From NCBI GenBank assembly GCA_004554075.1, contig SFOB01000005.1:1-64000 (forward strand): 64,000 bases of DNA. The letters run 5' to 3'. The stretch is from Treponema sp. Lineage in GTDB: Bacteria; Spirochaetota; Spirochaetia; Treponematales; Treponemataceae. Below the pieces are notes generated by a model that saw only the letters and a list, made by a program, of their open reading frames with translations, ran no database searches and was not told the origin of the DNA. The position numbers and the translations under genes were made by a program. Below are positions 6,886-15,247 of this stretch, piece after piece (position 1 is the first letter of the stretch; each line of letters begins with the position of its first letter).

Positions 6886-9718
6886 ATTTTCCAAAATCTG
6901 ATCGAGGAGATGCAGCTTGTTGTAATCCGTATTCCTCATCAATCTTGTAAATACCTTTTTTCTCAACACCGAACAAATCCAAACTAGGAGAATCCTTTAC
7001 AAACTCTTGCAAAATCATATCTGCATACTTTGACGGTATAAACACATATTCAAGTCCGCTTGCAGAATACATTTGTTTTGCATACTGTACTTTTGCCTGT
7101 GTGCTTGCTTTATCAATTAAGTTTTCACCCTTAATTTCTACGATGTATAATTTGCCGTCATTCAATTCAACAAGGAAATCTGGATAGTAAGAACGCAGTG
7201 TATGGAGTTCAGGATCGATGTAATGAACATAGAAGTCGCTTTGGCCATTAGTGAGCATTCCGGTAAACCAGATATGTTTTATTTCACTGTTGTTGAAGAG
7301 ATTTCTCACAAAGAAAGATTTTTCTGAGCCGGAATCAAATCCATAACCAGAAAGATTAAAGCTTTTCTTTGCATGTGTGGAGTTAATGGAACTCTGACTG
7401 TATTCAGAAAATTGCGCTGCAGTTTCTTCCACAAACAAATCATCATCAAAATTAAGATTGTAACAGCCGTCTGTTCCATCCGGGTTCTTTGGAGGATCTT
7501 TTGTAAGCCATTTTATAATTTCTTTCTTTTCGCCTTTTTCATAAGAGATTTTGTAAATCTGTTTGAAAAGTTCAGGCACAACCCAATCATACAGAATAGC
7601 ATTTGAGTAATTTACTTTTTCAAGTATCGTATCTATTCCGTCAATGCAGTGTTCGAGTAGTTCTCGGATTTGCACAGGCGACCAGCGACACACTTTGTTC
7701 TTCCCATCTGCGTCAATTTCGTGTTGTGTAAGATAGAGCGAAAGTTCTGCAACAAGTGAGTACTCTGTAAAGGTGCGTTCATCTGTTGAATCAACCTCTT
7801 TGCGAATTGAAGCGGAATCGATATTCGAAAGTGAATGAGTACTTTTTGTACGGCGGTATTTTTCAAAATCAAAACCGCTGCCGTTACCAAAGAGAGTAAA
7901 ATCTCCCGGCTTAAGCTCTGTGATTTTGTATTCATAAGTTTGTTCAATCATTTTTACAGGAACTTTTTCGCGTACATAAATATGGCGGACTTTTTTATTT
8001 GAGTTATCTTTTCCCTTAAGATCATCAACGCTAACCTTAAAGTTCTTGTTAAGTTCATCCTGCAAGATGCTTAGGTTTTCTGTGCTCAAAAAGATTTGAC
8101 CTGTCTGCTGAGTTTCTGTAATTGAACGCAAACAGCGCATTGTAGCTTGAAGAACAAAAATTGTACTCTTTGGTTTGCGGAATAAAGCAACACTAAAAAG
8201 TGAACGGCAGTTCCAGCCCTCTTTGCCTTTTCCTACAAGAAGAATAAACTGCTTTTTACTTTCTGGAGTATCAAGTTTTAAGAATTCACGCAAATCATCT
8301 TGCTTTGTAAGCTTATCATCACCGACGTTTACAAGAATTGAATCTTCTGAAATATCAAGTTTTCTCAATGCTGTTTCAAGGGATGGTCTTAATTCATTGT
8401 TGAGTTCATCTATTGTGGTAGCGAATAAAGCCATTTTTGGAAGCATGTTTTCGTAGCGGTTCCAAACTCCTTTTTCATTTCTGTGATGTTTTACAAAACT
8501 TTCGACCGCGTTTGTTACAAAACTCTGAGTTTGAACATTTGCGTAATCGTCAATAAAAGTCTTTTTGAGGTAGCCTGAATCAATGGCTTCTTTTAAACCG
8601 TATTCATAGACAACTTCAGGCATAAGTCGGTTTTCAATGTAAGGCGTTCCGGTAAAGTTGTAACAAGCAACGACTTTTGTACCAGCGGCATCCAATTCTT
8701 GCACAAGGCCGTCGATTGTCAAACGCAAACTAGTCTCTTTTGTACGGTCAAGCATATCACTTTTTAGGGACTTACCGAATGCATGGTGTGCTTCATCTAC
8801 ATAAATACCAAGCTGCTTTAAGCGAGTAAGTTTCTGATACCGCTGGTTTGCCATAAGCTCTGATTCATCATCAAGCATATAAAGGTCTGCGTTCGGGTTA
8901 TCTTTTATTGCATCCTGCCATGAATCTTGGAATAGGAGATTCTGAGCAGACTCTTCTTTATGTTTTTTCTTTAAGATTATTTTCTGAGCTGTAGAAATAA
9001 TCAGGTTATAATCTGAGCCATCCATTGTGCTTAAGACAACACCGTCTTCATCAAGGAAATGAAACTTGATTATTGAGTCGAGTTCATTTGCATATTTTTC
9101 TGTAAATACTTTTGCTTTATCAAAAGTCTGAATCTCTTTGAGCGATTGTAAAACTGTTGTGTCAGGAGCAAGTACAAGAGCATTATGACAGAATCTCTCA
9201 TCATGAGGGTATTTATGTGCAAGCAAAAACTCATAGAAAATGCATAAAGCCATAAGAATCGTTTTTCCGGTTCCCATCGTTAGAGCAAAAATATAGTTTG
9301 AATATTCCTGCCGTAAATCTTTTAACTGATCAAAAAAAGCAAAGAGGGTATCGCGGTTTGTGGTATCGATAATGCTGAATAGTCCATCTTCGTAAAAGCG
9401 AGAATTATCAAATGTAAACGGAACTCCAGCATTTTCATTTGCACCCTTAACCATTTTATTTTTATGCCAGTCATCAAACAAATCTGCAAGACGAGGATTT
9501 CCAAGATATTCTTTTAAGAACACATACATCTCAAATGCTTCATATTGCGGTTTACGCAAGAAACAGTTTGGATTATCCTTATCAGGTGCTGCATTTGATA
9601 AAATATCACGAGTAAGTTTAGTGTATGATTTCTTGATTTCCTTCTTATTGTTTACATAGAACTGCCACATAATGCGGTAGAATGGAAAATCAATTTCATT
9701 GCCTTTTGCTTTAGCCAT
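6884..9718 (-). CDS. res: type III restriction enzyme, Res subunit
   Basis: The protein is a superfamily 2 helicase with a C-terminal nuclease, 944 aa, the normal size for Res. Walker A is TMGTGKT (about residue 148) and the DEAH box is YVDEAHHAFG (about 307). A conserved helicase motif with QATMRCLRS follows. Near the C-terminus PDFLVEL...YIVEIKGE (about 848-862) is the PD-(D/E)XK nuclease core. With Mod it would cut DNA after ATP-driven communication between two inversely oriented sites. Its ATG overlaps the mod stop (TAATG), and a GGAGG ribosome site lies in the end of mod. No truncation is visible. Confidence 0.93.
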   Translation of the reverse strand: MAKAKGNEIDFPFYRIMWQFYVNNKKEIKKSYTKLTRDILSNAAPDKDNPNCFLRKPQYEAFEMYVFLKEYLGNPRLADLFDDWHKNKMVKGANENAGVPFTFDNSRFYEDGLFSIIDTTNRDTLFAFFDQLKDLRQEYSNYIFALTMGTGKTILMALCIFYEFLLAHKYPHDERFCHNALVLAPDTTVLQSLKEIQTFDKAKVFTEKYANELDSIIKFHFLDEDGVVLSTMDGSDYNLIISTAQKIILKKKHKEESAQNLLFQDSWQDAIKDNPNADLYMLDDESELMANQRYQKLTRLKQLGIYVDEAHHAFGKSLKSDMLDRTKETSLRLTIDGLVQELDAAGTKVVACYNFTGTPYIENRLMPEVVYEYGLKEAIDSGYLKKTFIDDYANVQTQSFVTNAVESFVKHHRNEKGVWNRYENMLPKMALFATTIDELNNELRPSLETALRKLDISEDSILVNVGDDKLTKQDDLREFLKLDTPESKKQFILLVGKGKEGWNCRSLFSVALFRKPKSTIFVLQATMRCLRSITETQQTGQIFLSTENLSILQDELNKNFKVSVDDLKGKDNSNKKVRHIYVREKVPVKMIEQTYEYKITELKPGDFTLFGNGSGFDFEKYRRTKSTHSLSNIDSASIRKEVDSTDERTFTEYSLVAELSLYLTQHEIDADGKNKVCRWSPVQIRELLEHCIDGIDTILEKVNYSNAILYDWVVPELFKQIYKISYEKGEKKEIIKWLTKDPPKNPDGTDGCYNLNFDDDLFVEETAAQFSEYSQSSINSTHAKKSFNLSGYGFDSGSEKSFFVRNLFNNSEIKHIWFTGMLTNGQSDFYVHYIDPELHTLRSYYPDFLVELNDGKLYIVEIKGENLIDKASTQAKVQYAKQMYSASGLEYVFIPSKYADMILQEFVKDSPSLDLFGVEKKGIYKIDEEYGLQQAASPRSDFGK

Positions 9719-11505
9719 TACTCTACCTCCACATTTCCTTCCCAGCTTTCACTGATAAGATCTGTAATTTTTATGTGGATTGTTCCGGCTGATTTTGGAA
9801 TTTCGTATTCACCTTTTACAAGCTCATTCTTTTCTGGAATATCTGTTGCTTCAGGGCTGAATGTTACTCCGTCGTAGTTCCAGTCGATGAAGACGCTTTC
9901 TGCAAGTTCTTTCCAGTCGCTTACGTCTGTTTTTTCAATACTGAGCTTCTGTAAAAGATTCATAGGATAGAAGTTTTCGATAACGAGTTTACCGTTTTTG
10001 ATTACGACTTTTGCGTCTGAATCACGCTTGAAACGTAGATCTTTTTTGTCGCGAAGAAGGTCAATTATTTCTACATCTACCTTAAAGCCCATTTTGCTTA
10101 CTTCTTCTTCAAACTGAGCCTTGAGGTTTGGATCATGTCCCATGCAGACAAAAGTAATCTGCTCAACTGGCTTGGTCGGATTTTCTTTCTGCCGCTCCTG
10201 CCATTCAGAGATGTTCACATTAGAAAGCAATTTTGCAAATTCACTTGCGGTTGCAATACGGTTAATTCCAAGAATGCACACTTTGCGGCCTTCGTAGAGT
10301 GCATCGTACACATTGCTGTCTGTAAGCTGTTCCATCCCCATTGCTTCGCAGATAAGCCGTTTTGCTTCAAGTTCATTGCGGAAGAATTCGTAGTCATTTA
10401 CGTTGTAGACTTCAAATCCTGTGTAAAGATGATTTTCTGTCTGTAGCTGTCCGTTCAAATCTTTTGCAACTTTGATAAGGCGTTTTGTAGTAGTCTGTAC
10501 TGCACCAAGGTTGATGTCCGCACCGATAAAACGTCTGCCCAGTTTCATTGCAACAGCTTGTGTTGTACCGCTTCCCATAAAACAGTCGAATACGATGTCT
10601 CCGGGATTAGATGAGGCTTTGATGATACGTTCGAGAAGAGCTTCGGGTTTTTGAGTTGGGTATTTTCCTGCATCAACTTCTGAAGTATTTCCTTTTGCAA
10701 CATTGCTAGAAATTTCCCACCAATCGCGAGGTATTCCATAATAAATATTAAATCCCTTAGTTTCATCTTCCGTATTTATTATTGTGCTTGCACTTCCGGC
10801 AAAATGCTTGTTACTTACAAATCCATTTTCATCAGCATATTTTCCCCAACGTTTTATCGTACTTTCACTTGAAGGAAAATCTTTTTTATCAGGATGAATT
10901 ATATTCTCAGAAGTTTTAGCATAAAAGAGAATTGTATCATGATCATGTCCATAAGCTTTATCAGATGCTCTAAGTGAAGTTTTATAGCACCAAATAATTT
11001 CATTCCGGCAAAGATTTTCACCAAATACTTCACTCATAATATTTCGTAAATAATGACTTTTATGCCAGTCGCAATGCAAATAAATACTTCCGTTATCTGC
11101 AAGAAGTTCTCTGCACAAAATGAGACGTTCGTACATAAACTGCAAGTATTCGTCATTTGTCCAAATATCACCATACTGTTTTTCTTCAAAAGTCGTGCTG
11201 TCAGTGGTAGCGGCTTTTCCTCGCAACTCGATTTTCTTTTTGTAGTCTGCTTTACTGTCAAATGGGGGATCAATATAAATCAGATTTACCAAACCGCGAT
11301 AATCTTTGAGCAGGTGACTCATTACTTGCAGGTTGTCGCCCCAGTATATTTTGTTTCGCCAACCATCAATATCGTCACCGTAACTTTCTTTTAATTGAGC
11401 CGGATAGTATGGTGTTCCTGTAAATGGACGTTTTCCAGTCCAGCGTAGTTCTGGGTAGCCTCGAATTGGTTCGTAATTAAATTCAAATTCTTTCTGTTCG
11501 CTCAT
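9718..11505 (-). CDS. mod: type III DNA N6-adenine methyltransferase, Mod subunit
   Basis: The catalytic motif IYIDPPF (motif IV, about residues 77-83) comes before the AdoMet-binding motif FDCFMGSGTT (motif I, about 305-314). This order is that of beta-class N6-adenine methyltransferases, which includes type III Mod proteins. The region between them holds the target-recognition part and shows no frameshift or simple-repeat tract of the kind that makes many Mod genes phase-variable. Length, 595 aa, is typical. It starts 12 bp after the helicase gene and overlaps res by 1 bp, so all three are likely on one transcript. Confidence 0.94.
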   Translation of the reverse strand: MSEQKEFEFNYEPIRGYPELRWTGKRPFTGTPYYPAQLKESYGDDIDGWRNKIYWGDNLQVMSHLLKDYRGLVNLIYIDPPFDSKADYKKKIELRGKAATTDSTTFEEKQYGDIWTNDEYLQFMYERLILCRELLADNGSIYLHCDWHKSHYLRNIMSEVFGENLCRNEIIWCYKTSLRASDKAYGHDHDTILFYAKTSENIIHPDKKDFPSSESTIKRWGKYADENGFVSNKHFAGSASTIINTEDETKGFNIYYGIPRDWWEISSNVAKGNTSEVDAGKYPTQKPEALLERIIKASSNPGDIVFDCFMGSGTTQAVAMKLGRRFIGADINLGAVQTTTKRLIKVAKDLNGQLQTENHLYTGFEVYNVNDYEFFRNELEAKRLICEAMGMEQLTDSNVYDALYEGRKVCILGINRIATASEFAKLLSNVNISEWQERQKENPTKPVEQITFVCMGHDPNLKAQFEEEVSKMGFKVDVEIIDLLRDKKDLRFKRDSDAKVVIKNGKLVIENFYPMNLLQKLSIEKTDVSDWKELAESVFIDWNYDGVTFSPEATDIPEKNELVKGEYEIPKSAGTIHIKITDLISESWEGNVEVE

Positions 11506-11517
11506 GTTTTATATCTC

Positions 11518-14484
11518 CTAAATATTTTTCCCACAGTAGTATTTAAAGTCACATTCGCTGCATTGCTTTGGATTGCATTTTTTCTTAATCGAAAAATCTT
11601 TTGCTTCTATGCTGTGAACAACATCTGTGACATCTTTGATTGTTTTTTCAACGGAAGCATTTTCGTACTTGTAGCTTACAATCGGGCTTTCATCCGTTGT
11701 GCCTGTATAGAACAGGTTTAGTCGGCTTATCTCTTTTCCAGTGCGTTCATGGATAATCTTTGCGTAAATTTCAAGCTGACGGCGGTATTGCGTAAGCCGT
11801 TCTTTGCTTTCTGCATCGTTCACGTCCGGCTTTTTTCCAGTCTTAAAATCGAGAATCTCATAAGTGTCGCCCTGTCCGCGAACCAAGTCGATTTTGCCTT
11901 CAAGAATATAATCTTCCTGCTGCAGCGTTACCGGAACTTCTGCTTCTTTTACTTTCTGCCAGTCGTCCTTTGCGTAGTCCACATAGTTCTGAATGTTTTT
12001 GCGAATTACTTTTAAGGTGCTTTCTGAAAAATAGGCGTTCTCTGCTTTTGAAATCTCTCTGTAATTTTCTGCAAGCCATGTATCTATCTTTTCGTTTGTA
12101 ACTTCATCAGCTCGACCTTCAAGAACAGTTTTGTGAATATCCTCAATAGTCTGATGTACGAGCGTACCAAACAAGAACGAGTTGTTTCTAACCGGCATAA
12201 ACTCAAGTTCACGGAAAAATTTGTACTGTAAAGGGCAAGCTTCATACAAAAGAATGTGGCTTGTAAAAGAGTATTCGTGCTTTATGTCGCTAGGTTTAAC
12301 TTCTTCTAATACTGGGGCAGTGTTTCCAGTATTAAATAGTTCTTCCCAATCAGGCACATCTTTATAGACAGCATCAAAGTATTTTGAAGGGCAATTATGC
12401 TGCCGTTCTGCACGTTCTCCGCGATTTGTATCTAAATCGCTCAGTACAAGCAGGCTCTGCGCCCGGCTGAATGCAGTGTAATAAAGTCGCCAGAAGTCAA
12501 AATACTTGGTACGATTAAGAGGTTCCCAAGGAGTTTTATGATGATAATATTGAGCAATGTCTTCATCTAGAGTGTCAAAACTCTTTCGAGGACTTCGGCC
12601 AAGAGAGCTGACTATTGTTACTGGAAACTGTAATCCTTTTGACTGATGGATTGTCATAAAGCTTATACAGCCGTTAGGTGTTACCATGTCAAAGTCTTCG
12701 TATTCTTCAAGTCCGCCGTCATAGAGAAAATTAAGATAATTTCCAAAAAGTTGCTTTAATACCCAATGAAGATTCTTTTTTTCAGCAATAAAGACATTTA
12801 CATTGAACATTGCTTCAAAGCGAGTCAAAAGCTGGCTGAACTTTGCAAGATTATAGGCCGGACGCAGATCTTGAACACCGGAATCAAGCTCGACATCAAT
12901 CAATTCTTTGAACAGTGGAAACTGCAAAATCTGATAAAATAAATCAGCAAATGCATAGTCTGTGTTGTCTGTTAAATTTGCAAGTTCTTTAAACTTTTGA
13001 GTTGCAAAAATCAAAAGACTCTTATGCTTTTCTCTATCCTTTCTGACTTCTTCTCCAAAAGTCTTTGCACAGTCTTCATAATATGAATAAACATCATTTG
13101 TTTTTCGATAATCTGGATTCGGTTTTAATACATCGTCAATCAATTTTGGAAAAATGAACATATAAAAACCGATTGCAAGCTTGATTTCCTTGCGTTCAAA
13201 AAACATATCGCTTCGAGGACTGAATGTTGGAATCCCGTGTTCCTCAAGATACTGAGCAAGACATCGTGTATTGTCGTTTTTTACTGAATAAGAAAGCACC
13301 GCAATCTGATTATAATTTTTAAGAATATCTTTCTTTTTAAGCGTGGTGATAAAATCAAAAACTTCATTACACCAAGTCTCAACTTTTGCATTCCCCATAA
13401 CGCGAACAACGCCAGGATAATTCTCTTGTTCTTCAGTTGTATTCTTTGCGTGAAGGATTGTTTTGTCATAACGGAATAATTCACCGTTATCTCCTTCCCA
13501 ATTTCCAGTGCTTCCATCTTTATCTACCGAAAGCCAAGGTGATTTCATATATTTATTGTAGAAATTGATAATATCTTTCTGCGAACGGAAGTTGTCATTC
13601 AGCTCAATTTTCCTGCATTCACCTTTTGCAAAGTTTTCCTGGAAGCGCAAAATATTTTCTACAGTTGCACCACGAAAGCGGTATAGAGCCTGGTTATCAT
13701 CACCCACAACACAGATTTTATTTTTTGGAGAAGCAAGCTTTAATAGAATCTGCTCCTGAATGCGATTTGTGTCCTGATATTCGTCAATCATCAAGTACTG
13801 GATTTTTTCCCGTAAATCATTCAGAACATATTCATCTTTTAAGAGTTCCCACATCATCGTCTGAATCAGTGAAAAATCAAGAGCATTATTTTCTGCCAAA
13901 AGCGCACGATATTCTTTTGTAAGGGAAGCAAGAACTGGAAGAGAAATACAATCTGTACAAGATGAAAGTTTTTCTAAATCGAGGTTTTCTTCACTTGGCC
14001 GACTCACCAATGCAGCTATATCTTTTGCAAAATTCCAGCCAAAATGACCACTTACCAATACATTAAGGTTTTCTATTTTGTTGAATCGATCTGCATTTTG
14101 AAAAATGAGATATTGCTTTTCAAAATCATCGAGTACGCGGTAATTACGAGCAAGCGAAGTATGAGCACGGTATTCTTCAAGAATATTCAAAAAGATTGAG
14201 TGCAGCGTCCCAATGTACATGTCGGAAATGTCGATTGTCACACCGAGTTTGTGAGCAAGAGATGAAATGCGGCTTACAAGTTCCTTTGCAGCTTTTTCGG
14301 TGAATGTCGCAACCATTATGTTTGAAGCTGAGATATTCAAGTCGGCCACAAGATGTATCACTCGGTCTACGAGAGTCTTTGTCTTGCCGGCTCCAGGACC
14401 TGCAATAACAAGCAATGGTTGCTCTGTGGTGAGAATAACTGACTGTTGGTTCGGAGTAGAACTTGAAAAATCTAAAAGTGGCAT
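11518..14484 (-). CDS. UvrD/PcrA-like helicase fused to a RecB-family Fe-S nuclease domain
   Basis: The N-terminus is a superfamily 1 helicase: GPGAGKT Walker A (about residues 28-34), YLMIDEYQDTNRIQ (DExx box), VVGDDNQALYRFRGA, and later TIHQSKGLQFP and YYTAFSRAQ. The C-terminal 250 residues are a PD-(D/E)XK nuclease with GKIDLVRG...ILDFKTGKK. One cysteine (YEACPLQY) precedes it, and CNPKQCSECDFKYYC ends it, the four-cysteine layout of AddB/Cas4-type iron-sulfur nucleases. It is therefore AddAB-like in a single 988-aa chain. It is the first gene of the type III operon, which suggests a role in processing or degrading cut DNA or in an added defence step; the link is inferred from position. 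Confidence 0.88.
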   Translation of the reverse strand: MPLLDFSSSTPNQQSVILTTEQPLLVIAGPGAGKTKTLVDRVIHLVADLNISASNIMVATFTEKAAKELVSRISSLAHKLGVTIDISDMYIGTLHSIFLNILEEYRAHTSLARNYRVLDDFEKQYLIFQNADRFNKIENLNVLVSGHFGWNFAKDIAALVSRPSEENLDLEKLSSCTDCISLPVLASLTKEYRALLAENNALDFSLIQTMMWELLKDEYVLNDLREKIQYLMIDEYQDTNRIQEQILLKLASPKNKICVVGDDNQALYRFRGATVENILRFQENFAKGECRKIELNDNFRSQKDIINFYNKYMKSPWLSVDKDGSTGNWEGDNGELFRYDKTILHAKNTTEEQENYPGVVRVMGNAKVETWCNEVFDFITTLKKKDILKNYNQIAVLSYSVKNDNTRCLAQYLEEHGIPTFSPRSDMFFERKEIKLAIGFYMFIFPKLIDDVLKPNPDYRKTNDVYSYYEDCAKTFGEEVRKDREKHKSLLIFATQKFKELANLTDNTDYAFADLFYQILQFPLFKELIDVELDSGVQDLRPAYNLAKFSQLLTRFEAMFNVNVFIAEKKNLHWVLKQLFGNYLNFLYDGGLEEYEDFDMVTPNGCISFMTIHQSKGLQFPVTIVSSLGRSPRKSFDTLDEDIAQYYHHKTPWEPLNRTKYFDFWRLYYTAFSRAQSLLVLSDLDTNRGERAERQHNCPSKYFDAVYKDVPDWEELFNTGNTAPVLEEVKPSDIKHEYSFTSHILLYEACPLQYKFFRELEFMPVRNNSFLFGTLVHQTIEDIHKTVLEGRADEVTNEKIDTWLAENYREISKAENAYFSESTLKVIRKNIQNYVDYAKDDWQKVKEAEVPVTLQQEDYILEGKIDLVRGQGDTYEILDFKTGKKPDVNDAESKERLTQYRRQLEIYAKIIHERTGKEISRLNLFYTGTTDESPIVSYKYENASVEKTIKDVTDVVHSIEAKDFSIKKKCNPKQCSECDFKYYCGKNI

Positions 14485-14551
14485 CTTTTACTCTTCCAGG
14501 CGGGTAAACTGATTTTATTTAATAAAAATATGGTAATACCCACCTTTAGTA

Positions 14552-14607
14552 TATAATCGGACGGTTTAACCCACTTCTATAGAAGTTTGAACGGTTATTT
14601 TGACCGT
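14552..14607. promoter_or_regulatory. promoter and operator-like palindromes between controller and restriction operon
   Basis: A TATAAT -10 box lies at 14552-14557 on the plus strand. Downstream are a perfect 14-bp palindrome ACTTCTATAGAAGT (14573-14586) and an inverted repeat ACGGT/ACCGT with a 7-bp spacer (14591-14607) ending at the start codon of the XRE gene. A further ACGGT occurs at 14561-14565. Such symmetric sites between a divergent small XRE gene and a restriction operon are the hallmark of controller-protein regulation. Confidence 0.6.
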
Positions 14608-14925
14608 ATGAACAATTTTCAAGATGATTTTATAGAAAACCTGATTTTTTACAGGACACAAAAAGGGATGTCTCAGCTAGAACTATCTGGAATTTGTGAC
14701 TGTGCCAAAAGTACAATTGGTGGTATTGAATCTAGGAAAAATTTTCCTTCTTTTGAACTTATTATAAAAATTGCATATGCTCTGGAAATCCATCCGGCTG
14801 ATTTATTTCTACGAAACGCAAGCCAGAGCCGAAGGGAAGTACGTAAATTCTTTGATGAAGATCTTTCTATAAAAATAAAAGAAATGGTAGAAAATCGATT
14901 TCCTGTTGCGGAATGTGAGTCATAA
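14608..14925 (+). CDS. small XRE-family regulator, probable restriction-modification controller protein
   Basis: This 105-aa protein is almost only a helix-turn-helix: NLIFYRTQKGMSQLELSGIC, then KSTIGGIESRKNFPSFELIIKIAYALEIHPADLF. It is divergent from the helicase-mod-res operon, the classic position of a C protein that delays restriction after entry into a new host. I start it at the ATG at 14608; a TTG at 14587 would also be in frame. Neither has a clear ribosome site, so a leaderless or weak start is possible. Its binding sites are probably the palindromes just upstream. Confidence 0.8.
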   Translation: MNNFQDDFIENLIFYRTQKGMSQLELSGICDCAKSTIGGIESRKNFPSFELIIKIAYALEIHPADLFLRNASQSRREVRKFFDEDLSIKIKEMVENRFPVAECES

Positions 14926-14962
14926 AAATAAAGAGTAAAATTTCTTCCGCAACCTTGCGACC

Positions 14963-15134
14963 TGGTCTTGCCTCACAGTGAACTTGTGAAATATGCCGCC
15001 GTGCGTGGATATTTCATCTCTTTTTCCAGTGATTGACCGGCGTTACGGTCACACAACCCCGACTATGGCTACAAGGTCCTTTGGATCCGTCGTTGCCATT
15101 GTCGGTGTTGTGTTCACTGTGATTGGCAAGACCA
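14963..15134. other. 172-nt multibranched inverted-repeat element
   Basis: The outer arms 14963-14983 and 15112-15134 are exact inverse copies apart from a TT bulge at 15123-15124, giving 21 bp. Inside are three further hairpins: TGAAATAT/ATATTTCA (14987-15016); TGACCG/CGGTCA around 6 nt (15034-15051); and a long one whose 25-nt arms, 15052-15076 and 15088-15112, pair at about 20 positions, with a short TCC/GGA extension in the loop. GC content is clearly above that of the genes around it. It has no credible reading frame. It lies between the XRE gene and the relaxase terminator. It could be a transfer or replication origin, a structured RNA, or a small non-autonomous mobile element. Confidence 0.75.
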
Positions 15135-15166
15135 ATCTTTTGGCTCTCTTTTCCAATGCTTTTTTA

Positions 15167-15213
15167 ATAAAAAAATCGGGGAAACAGGACTTTTTGTTCC
15201 TGATTTCCCGATT
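15167..15213 (-). terminator. rho-independent terminator after the relaxase gene
   Basis: Arms 15174-15189 and 15198-15213 form a 16-bp stem with two mismatches around an 8-nt loop. Read on the minus strand, it is followed by a T-rich run (A-run about 15169-15175 on the plus strand). It lies 35 bp after the relaxase stop codon. Confidence 0.88.
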
Positions 15214-15247
15214 CGCAAGTTTGCAAGTAAGCGATTTTCTTCTATAT

